Shown: piece after piece, positions 23,643-32,631 of the stretch
Layout of the letters: each line of letters opens with the position of its first letter
Position numbering within the stretch: position 1 is the first letter of the stretch
Notes under the pieces: generated by a model
Databases searched by the model: none
Seen by the model: the letters and a program-made list of their open reading frames with translations, nothing else
What the model was told of the DNA's origin: nothing
Program-made: the position numbers and the translations under genes
Assembly: GCA_964440805.1 (NCBI GenBank)
Contig: CAYTTR010000029.1
Span: 1-33,181 of the forward strand
Source: CAYTTR01 sp964440805
GTDB taxonomy: Bacteria > Acidobacteriota > Aminicenantia > Aminicenantales > Aminicenantaceae
DNA length: 33,181 nucleotides
Direction: 5' to 3'

Positions 23643-24666
23643 AATAAAAAATAAAGATTCGACTATCCTGTTCAAATGTCCATTCAAGGAAATATCAAAA
23701 TTTGTCCACAGTAGAAGTGCTTTTCTCATTACTGATGAAAATGTCAACCGGCTTTACGGGAATTCTTTTCCCCCTTTTTGTGAAAAAATTGTTATAGGAA
23801 GCGGAGAAAGGGTAAAAACATTACAAACTGTAGAGATAATTTATGAAAAACTTCTGACCGGAGAAGCAGATAGATCTTCTTTTATTATAGCTGTGGGGGG
23901 AGGAGTAGTCTGCGATATTGCCGGCTATGCTGCCTCCACTTACATGAGGGGAGTGGATTTTGCTTTGGTGCCTACAACACTCCTGGCCCAGGTAGATGCT
24001 GCTGTAGGAGGAAAAAATGGAGTGAACTTCAGGGGGTATAAAAATATAGTTGGGGTTTTTAATCAGCCCGCTTTTGTTTTAATCGACTCCTCTTTTCTTC
24101 TGACTCTAAGTGAGAAAGAGATTTCCTCCGGGTTTGTTGAAGTCATTAAATGTGCTGCCATAGCTGAGGCAGAACTTTTTTCCTTTCTTGAAAAACACAG
24201 CCGGCAGGCGTTGAGGCTTGAAAGGCAGGTTGTTGAGCCAATTATAAGAGACGCTATAAAAATTAAAATTTCTATTGTGGAAAGAGACGAGAAAGAGAGA
24301 GGGGAAAGAAAAAAGCTTAATTTCGGCCACAGCTTTGCCCATGCCTTGGAAAAAAATTGCGGATTAAGCCACGGAGAAGCTGTATCAGTAGGGATGGTTC
24401 TGGCGGCAGAGCTTTCAGTCAGAAAAAAACTTCTAAACAGCACGGATTTCGACCGCCTCCGCTCTCTTCTGATTAAATACCGTGTTCCTGTCTCCTTACC
24501 CTTTGGCAGAAAGGCCGTTTTCGAGGCCATAAGGAAAGACAAGAAAAAGAAAGGAGAGACAATAGATTTCGTTCTCCTCAAATCAATCGGGGAGGCCTCT
24601 ATTGAGAATATCGAATTCGATGAACTGGTGGAGGTAATGAATGATTTGTACCAGCCTGGCCATTAA
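23626..24666 (+). CDS. aroB: 3-dehydroquinate synthase
   Basis: 346 residues, converting DAHP to 3-dehydroquinate with NAD+ and a divalent metal. Seen: GGGVVCDIAGYAASTYMRG and PTTLLAQVDAAVGGKNGVN for NAD and substrate binding, and GHSFAHALE with SHGEAVSVGM carrying metal ligands. TTG start at 23626, within aroF, preceded by a GAGAGAGAGG purine run. It overlaps aroD by 26 bases, so coupled translation is expected. Confidence 0.94.
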   Translation: MLEKFEIKNKDSTILFKCPFKEISKFVHSRSAFLITDENVNRLYGNSFPPFCEKIVIGSGERVKTLQTVEIIYEKLLTGEADRSSFIIAVGGGVVCDIAGYAASTYMRGVDFALVPTTLLAQVDAAVGGKNGVNFRGYKNIVGVFNQPAFVLIDSSFLLTLSEKEISSGFVEVIKCAAIAEAELFSFLEKHSRQALRLERQVVEPIIRDAIKIKISIVERDEKERGERKKLNFGHSFAHALEKNCGLSHGEAVSVGMVLAAELSVRKKLLNSTDFDRLRSLLIKYRVPVSLPFGRKAVFEAIRKDKKKKGETIDFVLLKSIGEASIENIEFDELVEVMNDLYQPGH

Positions 24667-25297
24667 TAACTTTAAACATCTGTCTGAAGCGGTAAAAGAA
24701 TTCGAATTAGCAGAGGTCAGGATAGATCTGTGCGGACTTAATAAAAAAGAAATCGCCCCGATTTTCTCTTCCCAGCCGAATCTTATAGCTACTTGCAGAC
24801 CCGGCTTTTTCAATGAGGCTGAAAGGATTCTTCTCTTGAAAGAAGCTGTCATTTCCGGGGCAAGATATGTGGACATTGAAATCGATTCGCCCGCTCACAC
24901 AAAAAGGGAAATTCTCAAAGCAGCCGGAAGCAGTGGATGCCGGGTAATTATGTCCTATCATAATGATTCAGAAACTCCCTCCATTACGAAGTTAAAAAGA
25001 ATCGTCAGGCAGTGTTTTGACGAAGGAGCAGACCTCTGCAAAATTGCCTGCTGCTGTCTTTCAATAAGGGACGTGATGAAGATTCTCTCGCTTTATGGCG
25101 AGTTTGAAGACTTTAAAGGGAAGATCATTGCCTTGGGAACAGGAGATAAAGCTGTTCTGACCAGGATTATGGCTCCTTTTCTCGGAGCCCCTTTTACCTA
25201 TGCTGCTTTGAGTGAAGCTGAAAGAACTGCTCAAGGCCAGCTCTCTTTTGAAAAGATGAAGGCTTTAATTTCCCATTTAATAAAGGTTGTGAAATGA
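24641..25297 (+). CDS. aroD: 3-dehydroquinate dehydratase, type I
   Basis: 218 residues. Type I enzymes form a Schiff base with the substrate during syn dehydration. Seen: YVDIEIDSP, SYHND with the catalytic histidine, CKIACCC with the Schiff-base lysine, and a C-terminal PFTYAAL...GQLSFEKM substrate loop. ATG 24641 has a GGAGGT site and starts inside aroB; the end overlaps the next gene by four bases (ATGA). Confidence 0.93.
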   Translation: MICTSLAINNFKHLSEAVKEFELAEVRIDLCGLNKKEIAPIFSSQPNLIATCRPGFFNEAERILLLKEAVISGARYVDIEIDSPAHTKREILKAAGSSGCRVIMSYHNDSETPSITKLKRIVRQCFDEGADLCKIACCCLSIRDVMKILSLYGEFEDFKGKIIALGTGDKAVLTRIMAPFLGAPFTYAALSEAERTAQGQLSFEKMKALISHLIKVVK

Positions 25298-26589
25298 GAC
25301 TTTTTGCTGTTTCCGGAAGCCCTGTTCTTCACAGTAAAAGCCCTTTCATTTTCAATGAACTTTTCAGGGGCTATTCCATTGATGCCCGCTACACTCGAAT
25401 AGGAGCTGAGAGCCCTGAAGAGTTATTCTTCCTGACTGAACACCTCGTTCTCGAGGGGCTCAATATCACTTCTCCTTTCAAGGAATCTATTTTTCCCTTT
25501 ATAGAAGAATGGGATGAACAAGCCGGGAGGACCGGCAGTGTGAATACGGTTATTATTAAAGAGGGGAAAAAGAAAGGTTTTAACACAGACCTTAATGGAG
25601 TTACCCAACCTCTTATTAAGAGAGGCTTTGAAGTTACTTTCAGAAAAGTCCTTATTCTTGGAGCAGGTGGCGCAGGCAAAGCTGCTGCTCTTGCTCTTCA
25701 CAATATGGGAGCCCAAGTAGTTATCCTTAATAGAACAGAAAAAAAAGCAATTGATTTTGCTTCCAAAATTGGCTGTAGGGCCTCAAGCCTGAATAACCTG
25801 GACCTACATTTAAAAGATGCTTTCCTTGTTGTCAACACCATTCCCAAAGTCAAGCTTTTTCTAAAAGGATTACCTCCTGGACGTAAACCTGTTTTTTTCG
25901 ATGCAGTTTACAATCCCTCTGTCCTGCAAGGTTTTTGCCGTCAAGAAGGGGTTTCTTTTATTCCAGGAGAAGAATGGCTTCTGAACCAGGCTTGCCGAAG
26001 TTTCGAAATTTTTGCCGGAATTAAACCTGAGTTCAAAAAATGGAATTTATCTTCATTTATTAATCACGATTCAAGAGATACCAAAAAAAATATCAGCCTG
26101 ATTGGTTTTATGGGCTGCGGAAAGACTTCTGCGGGCAGGCTCCTTGCCCGGAAATTAGAATTTTCTTTTCTGGATACAGACAGTGAGATTGAAAAGAAGG
26201 AAGGGATGGCAATCAGCAATATCTTCAATCTGAAAGGCGAAGCCTATTTCAGAGAAAAAGAAAGAGAAATCATTTCTCGCTTAGATGGAAAAAGAAATAC
26301 GGTTATTTCGTGCGGGGGAGGAGCTGTTCTTGATGAAGAGAACCGGAAGATTTTAAGAAGAAACTCTTTTGTTGTCTGGCTTTTAAACACACCGGAAGAG
26401 TCAATCAGAAGATTGAGAGGTAAAAAAAGACCCCTTCTTAAGAAAGAAGATCCGGTGGCCAAAGCAGAGAGAATTTTTCAAGGAAGAAAAGAGAAATATT
26501 TCCTTGCCGCTGACCTTATTATCTTTTCTCAAAAAAATATTAAGGAGGTTGTAAGAAAAGCTTATGAAGAAGTTAGCCCGATGTTTTGA
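25294..26589 (+). CDS. aroEK: Shikimate dehydrogenase-shikimate kinase fusion
   Basis: 431 residues joining two consecutive pathway steps. Residues about 1-255 are shikimate dehydrogenase: SGSPVLHSKSP, NITSPFK with the catalytic Lys, FNTDLNG with the catalytic Asp, and NADP-loop GAGGAGKAA with LNRTEKKA. Residues about 266-431 are shikimate kinase: Walker A GFMGCGKT at 271-278, FLDTDSEIE, YFREKEREI and SCGGGAVL. The linker is short and charged. Fusion gives equal amounts of both activities and may channel shikimate. It starts at the aroD stop and overlaps aroA by 26 bases. Confidence 0.95.
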   Translation: MRLFAVSGSPVLHSKSPFIFNELFRGYSIDARYTRIGAESPEELFFLTEHLVLEGLNITSPFKESIFPFIEEWDEQAGRTGSVNTVIIKEGKKKGFNTDLNGVTQPLIKRGFEVTFRKVLILGAGGAGKAAALALHNMGAQVVILNRTEKKAIDFASKIGCRASSLNNLDLHLKDAFLVVNTIPKVKLFLKGLPPGRKPVFFDAVYNPSVLQGFCRQEGVSFIPGEEWLLNQACRSFEIFAGIKPEFKKWNLSSFINHDSRDTKKNISLIGFMGCGKTSAGRLLARKLEFSFLDTDSEIEKKEGMAISNIFNLKGEAYFREKEREIISRLDGKRNTVISCGGGAVLDEENRKILRRNSFVVWLLNTPEESIRRLRGKKRPLLKKEDPVAKAERIFQGRKEKYFLAADLIIFSQKNIKEVVRKAYEEVSPMF

Positions 26590-27814
26590 AATCAAAGGGA
26601 AGGTTGAGGCTCCCGCCTCAAAAAGCATGATGCTCAGGGCGGTCGCTTTTTCTCTTCTAACTCCCGGAGGCTCGGAAATTTTAAATCCATCCACCGGTCA
26701 GGATTCCTTGGCAGCTCTTTCCGTGGCCCGCAGCCTCGGAGCAAGAGTGTCTTCTGAGAAAGACAGAATCATTATTTCAAGAGAGAAGGAGCCTGAAAGC
26801 CGGGTTTTGGACTGCGGAGAGTCAGGGCTGGCTTTACGAATGTTTGCTCCGCTGGCTTCAATCTGGGCCGGGAAATTCATCCTTACAGGCTCAGGCAGTC
26901 TGAAGAGGCGGCCTGTTTTTATGATGGAGAAACCTTTCCGGGACTTGGGTGTTTCTTTTTCCAGTGAAAACGGATTTCCTCCGGTTAAGATAAAAGGCCC
27001 GCTTCAAGGAGGGGCTGCTGAAGTTGACGGCTCGGTCAGTTCTCAATTTCTGACCGGGCTCCTCATTGCTCTTCCTCTTATGGACAGGGACTCTACTTTG
27101 AAAATCATTAACCTTAAGAGCAGGCCCTATCTATATATGACTGCGCAGTTTCTTGAAGCTCAGGGTCTTGCAATCTCCAATTCAGATGACAAAGAGATTG
27201 TTATAAAGGGAAATCAAGACTATCATCCATTCACTTACCGGGTGGAAGGCGATTGGAGCGCAGCTTCTTTTCTCCTTGTGGCCGGGGCTTTGGGGGGCGA
27301 GGTCGAGGTCACCGGACTCGACCTCAAATCTCTTCAGGCCGACAGGAAAATACTTCAAGCTTTGGAAAAAAGCGGGGCTAAAATCACGGCTTCCCATTCG
27401 GTTATAAAGGTCCGCCGAAAACGGCTAAAAGCTTTTGACTTTGACTGTACCGATTGCCCTGATCTTTTTCCTCCTCTGGTTGCTCTTGCCTGTCAGTGCC
27501 GCGGAATAAGCAGGATCCGGGGAGTAGAAAGGTTAAGGTATAAAGAAAGCGACAGAGCCGGGTCGCTTATTGAAGAATTTACTCGGCTGGGAGCAGACCT
27601 TCGTCTTAAAGGAAATATGCTTGAAGTAGAATGTTCAGGCATTAAAGGGGGAAAAGTGGATGCGCACAATGACCACAGAATAGCAATGGCTCTGGCCTTA
27701 GCTTCCATCAATGCTGGAGGAGATATTTTCATTAAAGGAAGTGAATGCGTGGCCAAGTCTTATCCGGGTTTTTTTGAGGATTTTGCCGGAATTGGAGGAA
27801 AGGTCGATGAATAG
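26564..27814 (+). CDS. aroA: EPSP synthase (3-phosphoshikimate 1-carboxyvinyltransferase)
   Basis: 416 residues. Adds the enolpyruvyl group to shikimate 3-phosphate. Seen: N-terminal APASKSMMLRA (SKS motif, position of phosphate-binding residues), ESGLALRMFAPL, SVSSQFLTGLL and C-terminal DHRIAMALALA. Start ATG 26564 lies within the kinase end after an AAGGAGG-like site at 26542-26548; the 3' end overlaps aroC by eight bases. Confidence 0.94.
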   Translation: MKKLARCFEIKGKVEAPASKSMMLRAVAFSLLTPGGSEILNPSTGQDSLAALSVARSLGARVSSEKDRIIISREKEPESRVLDCGESGLALRMFAPLASIWAGKFILTGSGSLKRRPVFMMEKPFRDLGVSFSSENGFPPVKIKGPLQGGAAEVDGSVSSQFLTGLLIALPLMDRDSTLKIINLKSRPYLYMTAQFLEAQGLAISNSDDKEIVIKGNQDYHPFTYRVEGDWSAASFLLVAGALGGEVEVTGLDLKSLQADRKILQALEKSGAKITASHSVIKVRRKRLKAFDFDCTDCPDLFPPLVALACQCRGISRIRGVERLRYKESDRAGSLIEEFTRLGADLRLKGNMLEVECSGIKGGKVDAHNDHRIAMALALASINAGGDIFIKGSECVAKSYPGFFEDFAGIGGKVDE

Positions 27815-28805
27815 TTTTGGAAGAATCTTCAGAGTTTCTATCTACGGGGAATCTCACGGCTGGGGAGTGGGGTGTGTGATCGACGGCTGTCCTCCCGGCC
27901 TGTCTTTATCTTCTGCTGATTTTAAAAAAGATCTGGAAAGGAGAAAGGCACAGGCTGTAGGGACAACCCAAAGGAAAGAAAAAGATTCTCCTCTCATTCG
28001 AAGCGGAATTTTTAAGGGAAAAACCACAGGGGTGCCCCTTCACATCGCCTTTGAAAATGAAGATAAAAGAAGCGAGGATTATGAGAGAATCCGGCATATT
28101 CCTCGGCCTGGCCAGGCAGATCTTACGGCAGCGAAAAAATTCCTGGGATTTAATGACTATCGAGGAGGGGGCCATTTTTCAGGTCGAATGACTGTAGCCC
28201 TGGTGGCTGCCGGAGTCATCGCTAAAAAAATTATTAGCCCTACTGAAATTAAAGCTAAGATTATTGAGGCCGGAGGAACAACCGAGCTCTCCAAAGCGGT
28301 TAGGGAAGCCGTTGAAAATAATGACTCAATCGGAGGCATTATTGAATGTACGGCCAAAAAAGTTCCTTCCGGCCTTGGTGAGCCCTTTTTCGATTCTGTG
28401 GAATCGCTGATTTCTCATCTTGTTTTTTCTATCCCCGGAATCAAGGGAATAGAATTCGGTTCCGGGTTTTCCTCAGCCCGAATGAAGGGAAGTGTTCACA
28501 ATGACCCCATTATAAACGTGGATGGAAAGACTTTGACCAATCACTCCGGCGGGATCAACGGAGGACTGACCAATGGAAATCTTCTTGTTTTCCGGGTGGC
28601 GGTCAAACCTACTCCCAGTATCCCCAAACCTCAGAAAACCATTAATCTTCAAACCAATAAAATTGAAAAATTGGTCATTAAAGGCAGGCATGATTCCTGT
28701 TTCGCTTTGCGCACACCGGTTATAGTCGAGGCAACTACTGCCTGCGTTCTGGCCGATTTAGTTTTAATTCAGAAAACATTGGAGAAGAGATTGGAGGGAA
28801 ATTAA
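27807..28805 (+). CDS. aroC: Chorismate synthase
   Basis: 332 residues, FMN-dependent last step to chorismate. Seen: FGRIFRVSIYGESHG with H17, GCPPGL, the RPGQAD segment, and RGGGHFSGRMTVALVAAG, the short-form variant also seen in clostridial enzymes. The family normally has histidine where Q103 stands (RPGHAD or RPSHAD); that His and H17 are the two conserved histidines. ATG 27807 has a GGAGG site and overlaps aroA by eight bases; a longer frame from 27711 would add 32 residues inside aroA and is rejected. trpE starts directly after the stop. Confidence 0.93.
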   Translation: MNSFGRIFRVSIYGESHGWGVGCVIDGCPPGLSLSSADFKKDLERRKAQAVGTTQRKEKDSPLIRSGIFKGKTTGVPLHIAFENEDKRSEDYERIRHIPRPGQADLTAAKKFLGFNDYRGGGHFSGRMTVALVAAGVIAKKIISPTEIKAKIIEAGGTTELSKAVREAVENNDSIGGIIECTAKKVPSGLGEPFFDSVESLISHLVFSIPGIKGIEFGSGFSSARMKGSVHNDPIINVDGKTLTNHSGGINGGLTNGNLLVFRVAVKPTPSIPKPQKTINLQTNKIEKLVIKGRHDSCFALRTPVIVEATTACVLADLVLIQKTLEKRLEGN

Positions 28806-30278
28806 ATGTGTTATCCAGATTTAAAAAAATATCTTGAAGATTCAAAAAAGTTCACCGTCATTCCTGTCTATTCTGAAATAAGGGCAGATTTTGAAACCCC
28901 TCTATCCATTTATTTAAAGTCAAAGGCCAAATTCCTGCTTGAATCTGTAGAAAGGGGAGAAAATGTAGGAAGATATTCCATCATTTCTCTCGGCACCAAA
29001 TGTACCATCGAAGCAAAAGGGGAGAAAATATCCATAATTGAAAATAATGGAGAATCTTCTTTTAAAATGGTTAAAGAGGAGAAAAATCCTTTATTGGCAG
29101 TCAGAGAATACTTCTCCAGAATTAGAGTTCCATCCAATGAGAAACTCCCTCCTTTTTTCGGAGGAGCAATAGGATATATCGGTTACGAGGCAATCCGCTA
29201 TTTTGAAAACATTCCGGTTAAAGACAACAAAGATGGAATGCCCGATATTCTTATGGTCATCCCTGAAACTCTTCTCATTTATGATTCTGTTAAAAGAACA
29301 ATATTTATTATTGTTACTACCTTTCCTAAGGAAAAACCGGAACAGGAATACCAAAAGGCGCTGCAAAATATCGAGTCCATAAAAGAAATGCTTTCCCGGG
29401 ATGTTGAACTTCCGGAAAAGAAGCCTTCAGGCCGATGGTCTGGATTCAAGAGCAATATGACCAAGGATTATTTTCTGGAATGTGTCCGGAAAAGCAAAAA
29501 GTATATTGAGGAAGGAGAAATCATTCAGGTTGTCCTGTCACAGAAATTTCAGGTCAAACTGGAAGGCGATGTGTTCGAAATCTATAAAGCCCTGAGAATA
29601 ATCAATCCTTCCCCATACCTCTTTTTTATGAATTTTGATGACTTCTTCCTGATTGGTTCCTCTCCTGAAGTCATGGTGAAACTTCGTAACAGAGAGCTTT
29701 TAATTAAACCCATTGCGGGGACGCGGCCAAGAGGAGCCACTGTTTCTGAAGATGCTCAAATAGCAAGAGAGCTTTTGAGTGATGAGAAAGAGAAAGCAGA
29801 GCACATTATGCTCGTTGATTTAGCCAGAAATGACTTAGGAAGAGTTTCCAGGCCGGGAAGCGTTGAGGTTACGGATTTTATGAGTATTGAAAAGTACTCC
29901 CATGTCATGCACATCGTTTCTACGGTTAAATCCGAAATTGATGATTCTAAGGATGTTTTTGATGTGATAGCGGCAACTTTTCCGGCAGGTACCCTTACCG
30001 GAGCTCCTAAAATAAGAGCTATGGAAATAATTCACGAACTGGAGCCGGAAAGAAGGGGAGTGTATGGAGGAATGGTTTTTTATCTTGGATTTAACGGCAA
30101 CATGGATTCCTGTATTACTATCAGAACAATGCTCATCAAAAAAGGCCTGGCTGAGGTCCAGGCAGGGGCTGGTATTGTGGCGGATTCTGTTCCGGAAAAA
30201 GAATACCAGGAATCCTGTGACAAAGCCAAAGCCCTCTTGAAAGCCATTGAGAAAGCTTGTCAGAGGAGGACTCCATGA
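28806..30278 (+). CDS. trpE: Anthranilate synthase component I
   Basis: 490 residues, making anthranilate from chorismate with ammonia or glutamine from TrpG. Seen: N-terminal LLES at 44-47, the motif involved in tryptophan feedback binding; core motifs KPIAGTRPRG, DEKEKAEHIMLVDLARNDLG, EKYSHVMHIVSTV and PAGTLTGAPKIRAM. The presence of LLES suggests ordinary Trp feedback inhibition. It begins immediately at the aroC stop codon and overlaps trpGD by four bases. Confidence 0.95.
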   Translation: MCYPDLKKYLEDSKKFTVIPVYSEIRADFETPLSIYLKSKAKFLLESVERGENVGRYSIISLGTKCTIEAKGEKISIIENNGESSFKMVKEEKNPLLAVREYFSRIRVPSNEKLPPFFGGAIGYIGYEAIRYFENIPVKDNKDGMPDILMVIPETLLIYDSVKRTIFIIVTTFPKEKPEQEYQKALQNIESIKEMLSRDVELPEKKPSGRWSGFKSNMTKDYFLECVRKSKKYIEEGEIIQVVLSQKFQVKLEGDVFEIYKALRIINPSPYLFFMNFDDFFLIGSSPEVMVKLRNRELLIKPIAGTRPRGATVSEDAQIARELLSDEKEKAEHIMLVDLARNDLGRVSRPGSVEVTDFMSIEKYSHVMHIVSTVKSEIDDSKDVFDVIAATFPAGTLTGAPKIRAMEIIHELEPERRGVYGGMVFYLGFNGNMDSCITIRTMLIKKGLAEVQAGAGIVADSVPEKEYQESCDKAKALLKAIEKACQRRTP

Positions 30279-31864
30279 TTATTCTCATTGATAATTACGA
30301 CTCTTTCACCTTCAATATTTATCAGTCAGTTAGAAAAATGAGATACGATGTTATGGTCAAAAGAAACGACACCATCAGCCTTGACGATATTGAAAAACTG
30401 GCTCCTTCTCATATCATTATCTCGCCCGGCCCGGGCAGGCCCGAAAATGCGGGTATCTGTGTTGAGCTCATTAAAAGATTTGCCGGGAAGATTCCAATTC
30501 TGGGGATTTGCTTAGGACACCAGGCCATTGCTGTTGCTTTTGGAGCAAAAATCGGTAAGGCCTCAAAAATCTTTCATGGAAAGTCTTCAGATATTTACCA
30601 TGATGGAAAAGGAATATTTGCCAGAATTAAAAATCCTTTTTCAGCCATTCGCTATCATTCGCTACTTGTTGACCGGACACGCTTACCCGAAGAACTGGAG
30701 GTTTCCGCCTGGACAGAAGACAACGAAATTATGGGAGTGCAGCATAAGCTCTATTCTATAGAAGGTTTGCAATTTCATCCGGAGTCCGTGGGCACAGAAA
30801 GCGGGTGTGAGCTTCTTCTTAATTTCCTGAATCCTGAACCTGAACCCAGTATCATTCAGTCGGCCATAAAGAAAATTTCAAGCGGCATTGACCTAAGTGA
30901 AGCTGAGGCTGAAAATGCCATGAATGAAATAACCTCAGGTTCGACCACTCCTGCGCAGATTGCATCCTTCCTGACTTCCTTAGCCATAAAAGGTGAATCA
31001 GCTTCAGAAATTACCGGATTTGTCAGAGTTATGAGAAAAAAAGCTGTTTCAATCAACAAACCGGATGGAAAAATACTTGTCGATACCTGCGGCACAGGGG
31101 GAGACAGGAGCGGAACTTTCAACATATCGACCTGTGCTGCCTTTGTTATTGCCGGGGCCGGTGTTTGTGTGGCCAAACACGGAAACCGCTCCATTACTTC
31201 AAGATGCGGCAGCGCTGATTTAATGGAAGCCCTTGGGATAAACCTTGCTCCCGGTCATGAAATTATTGAAAAAGCACTTAAGACCGTGGGAATTGCCTTT
31301 CTTTTTGCTCCAAAGCTGCATCTATCCATGAAGCATGCTGTTCCTGTAAGGGTGGAAATGGGAATCAGGACGGTTTTTAATATGCTGGGTCCGCTGACCA
31401 ATCCAGCCGGAGCCGACTGTCAGATTATAGGCGTTTTTGATGATTCCATCATGGAAAAAATAGCCAAAACGCTGGTATCACTGGGAACAGGCAGAGCTAT
31501 GGTAGTCCATGGAAGCGACGGCCTGGATGAGATTACTCTCACCGGAAAAACAAGAATAATCGAGATTAACCAAGGGTGGATGAAATATATGATTTTTGAC
31601 CCTAACGATTACGGTTTTACCTATTGTCATGAAAATGACTTGAAAGGAGGAGACCTTAAAACAAACTGCGACATTGTTCTTTCTATTCTCGGTGGAGAAA
31701 AAGGAGCGCGAAGGGATATAGTGGTGCTTAATGCTGCCGCAGCTATTTACTTGGCAGGCGGAGCGAAATCAATAGAAGAAGCCATTGCTAAAGCTGAGTC
31801 TTCCTTAGATTCAGGCGCAGCTATGCAAAAGCTGGAGGAATTAATCAGGATTACAAACATATGA
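30275..31864 (+). CDS. trpGD: Anthranilate synthase component II-anthranilate phosphoribosyltransferase fusion
   Basis: 529 residues. Residues about 1-190 are the glutamine amidotransferase TrpG, with DNYDSFTFN, nucleophile C79 in GICLGHQ and the His-Glu of FHPES. Residues about 200-529 are TrpD, with CGTGGDRSGTFNIST, KHGNRSITSRCGSAD and MGIRTVFNMLGPLTNPA. The same fusion is known from enterobacteria and others. ATG 30275 overlaps the trpE stop and follows AGAGGAGGA; a start six codons upstream overlaps that site and is rejected. Ends in a four-base overlap with trpC. Confidence 0.95.
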   Translation: MIILIDNYDSFTFNIYQSVRKMRYDVMVKRNDTISLDDIEKLAPSHIIISPGPGRPENAGICVELIKRFAGKIPILGICLGHQAIAVAFGAKIGKASKIFHGKSSDIYHDGKGIFARIKNPFSAIRYHSLLVDRTRLPEELEVSAWTEDNEIMGVQHKLYSIEGLQFHPESVGTESGCELLLNFLNPEPEPSIIQSAIKKISSGIDLSEAEAENAMNEITSGSTTPAQIASFLTSLAIKGESASEITGFVRVMRKKAVSINKPDGKILVDTCGTGGDRSGTFNISTCAAFVIAGAGVCVAKHGNRSITSRCGSADLMEALGINLAPGHEIIEKALKTVGIAFLFAPKLHLSMKHAVPVRVEMGIRTVFNMLGPLTNPAGADCQIIGVFDDSIMEKIAKTLVSLGTGRAMVVHGSDGLDEITLTGKTRIIEINQGWMKYMIFDPNDYGFTYCHENDLKGGDLKTNCDIVLSILGGEKGARRDIVVLNAAAAIYLAGGAKSIEEAIAKAESSLDSGAAMQKLEELIRITNI

Positions 31865-32631
31865 ATACCATTCTTCAAAAAATTATCGGCCGCATTTTAG
31901 AGGAAGAGAAAAAAACCTTTGATTCATTCTGTCCTGATTCCTTTAATTTTGTAGAAAGAAAACCGCCTCTCGACGTCTTAAAGCTGATGGAGGCAGGCTT
32001 CTTTTTTATTGCTGAAGTGAAAAAGGCTTCTCCCTCCAAAGGAATGATTAAAGAAAGCCTCGACGTTCTTAATCTATCCAAACAATATGAGAAAGCAGGG
32101 GCTCGCGCAATTTCTGTTCTTACCGAAAAAAATTTCTTTCATGGCTCAAAAGAAGACTTGAGAGCAATTAAAAAAAGTGTTCAAATTCCCGTTCTTCGTA
32201 AAGACTTCCTCATTCATCCTTACCAGATTTATGAATCGTATAATCTCGGTGCAGATTTCATACTTCTCATTGCGGCCTGTCTAAATGAAGAAAGCCTGAA
32301 AATGCTTTATACAGAAGCATTGAATCTTAATCTTCAGGTGCTTCTTGAAATTCACAATGAAAAGGAGCTTTTCAGAGTTTTAAATCTCAATCCGAAAATT
32401 ATCGGAATTAACAACAGAAACTTAGAAACTTTCGAGGTAGACAGAGAAACTTCGTTCAGGTTGAAAAAGCTTATTCCGGAAAACGTCAAAGTTATCAGTG
32501 AATCCGGGATTCATCATCCATCTCATATACGGGAACTGAAAGATGCCGGGTTTTCAGGAGCGCTGGTGGGAGAGGTTCTATGTTCTTCCTCCTCTCCTGG
32601 TAATACATTAAAGGAACTGATAAATGCTTAA
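31861..32631 (+). CDS. trpC: Indole-3-glycerol-phosphate synthase
   Basis: 256 residues, TIM barrel. Closes the indole ring from CdRP. Seen: FIAEVKKASPSKGMI, VLRKDFLI, GADFILLIAA, GINNRNLETFEVD and SESGI, covering the catalytic Lys and Glu positions. Starts at the trpGD stop and overlaps trpF by eight bases. Separate from TrpF, unlike the enterobacterial TrpCF fusion. Confidence 0.95.
   Translation: MNTILQKIIGRILEEEKKTFDSFCPDSFNFVERKPPLDVLKLMEAGFFFIAEVKKASPSKGMIKESLDVLNLSKQYEKAGARAISVLTEKNFFHGSKEDLRAIKKSVQIPVLRKDFLIHPYQIYESYNLGADFILLIAACLNEESLKMLYTEALNLNLQVLLEIHNEKELFRVLNLNPKIIGINNRNLETFEVDRETSFRLKKLIPENVKVISESGIHHPSHIRELKDAGFSGALVGEVLCSSSSPGNTLKELINA

Noticed and set aside
27711..27806. Upstream in-frame start for aroC
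   Set aside because: The additional 32 residues lie wholly within aroA and precede the conserved FGRIFRVSIYGESHG start of chorismate synthase.
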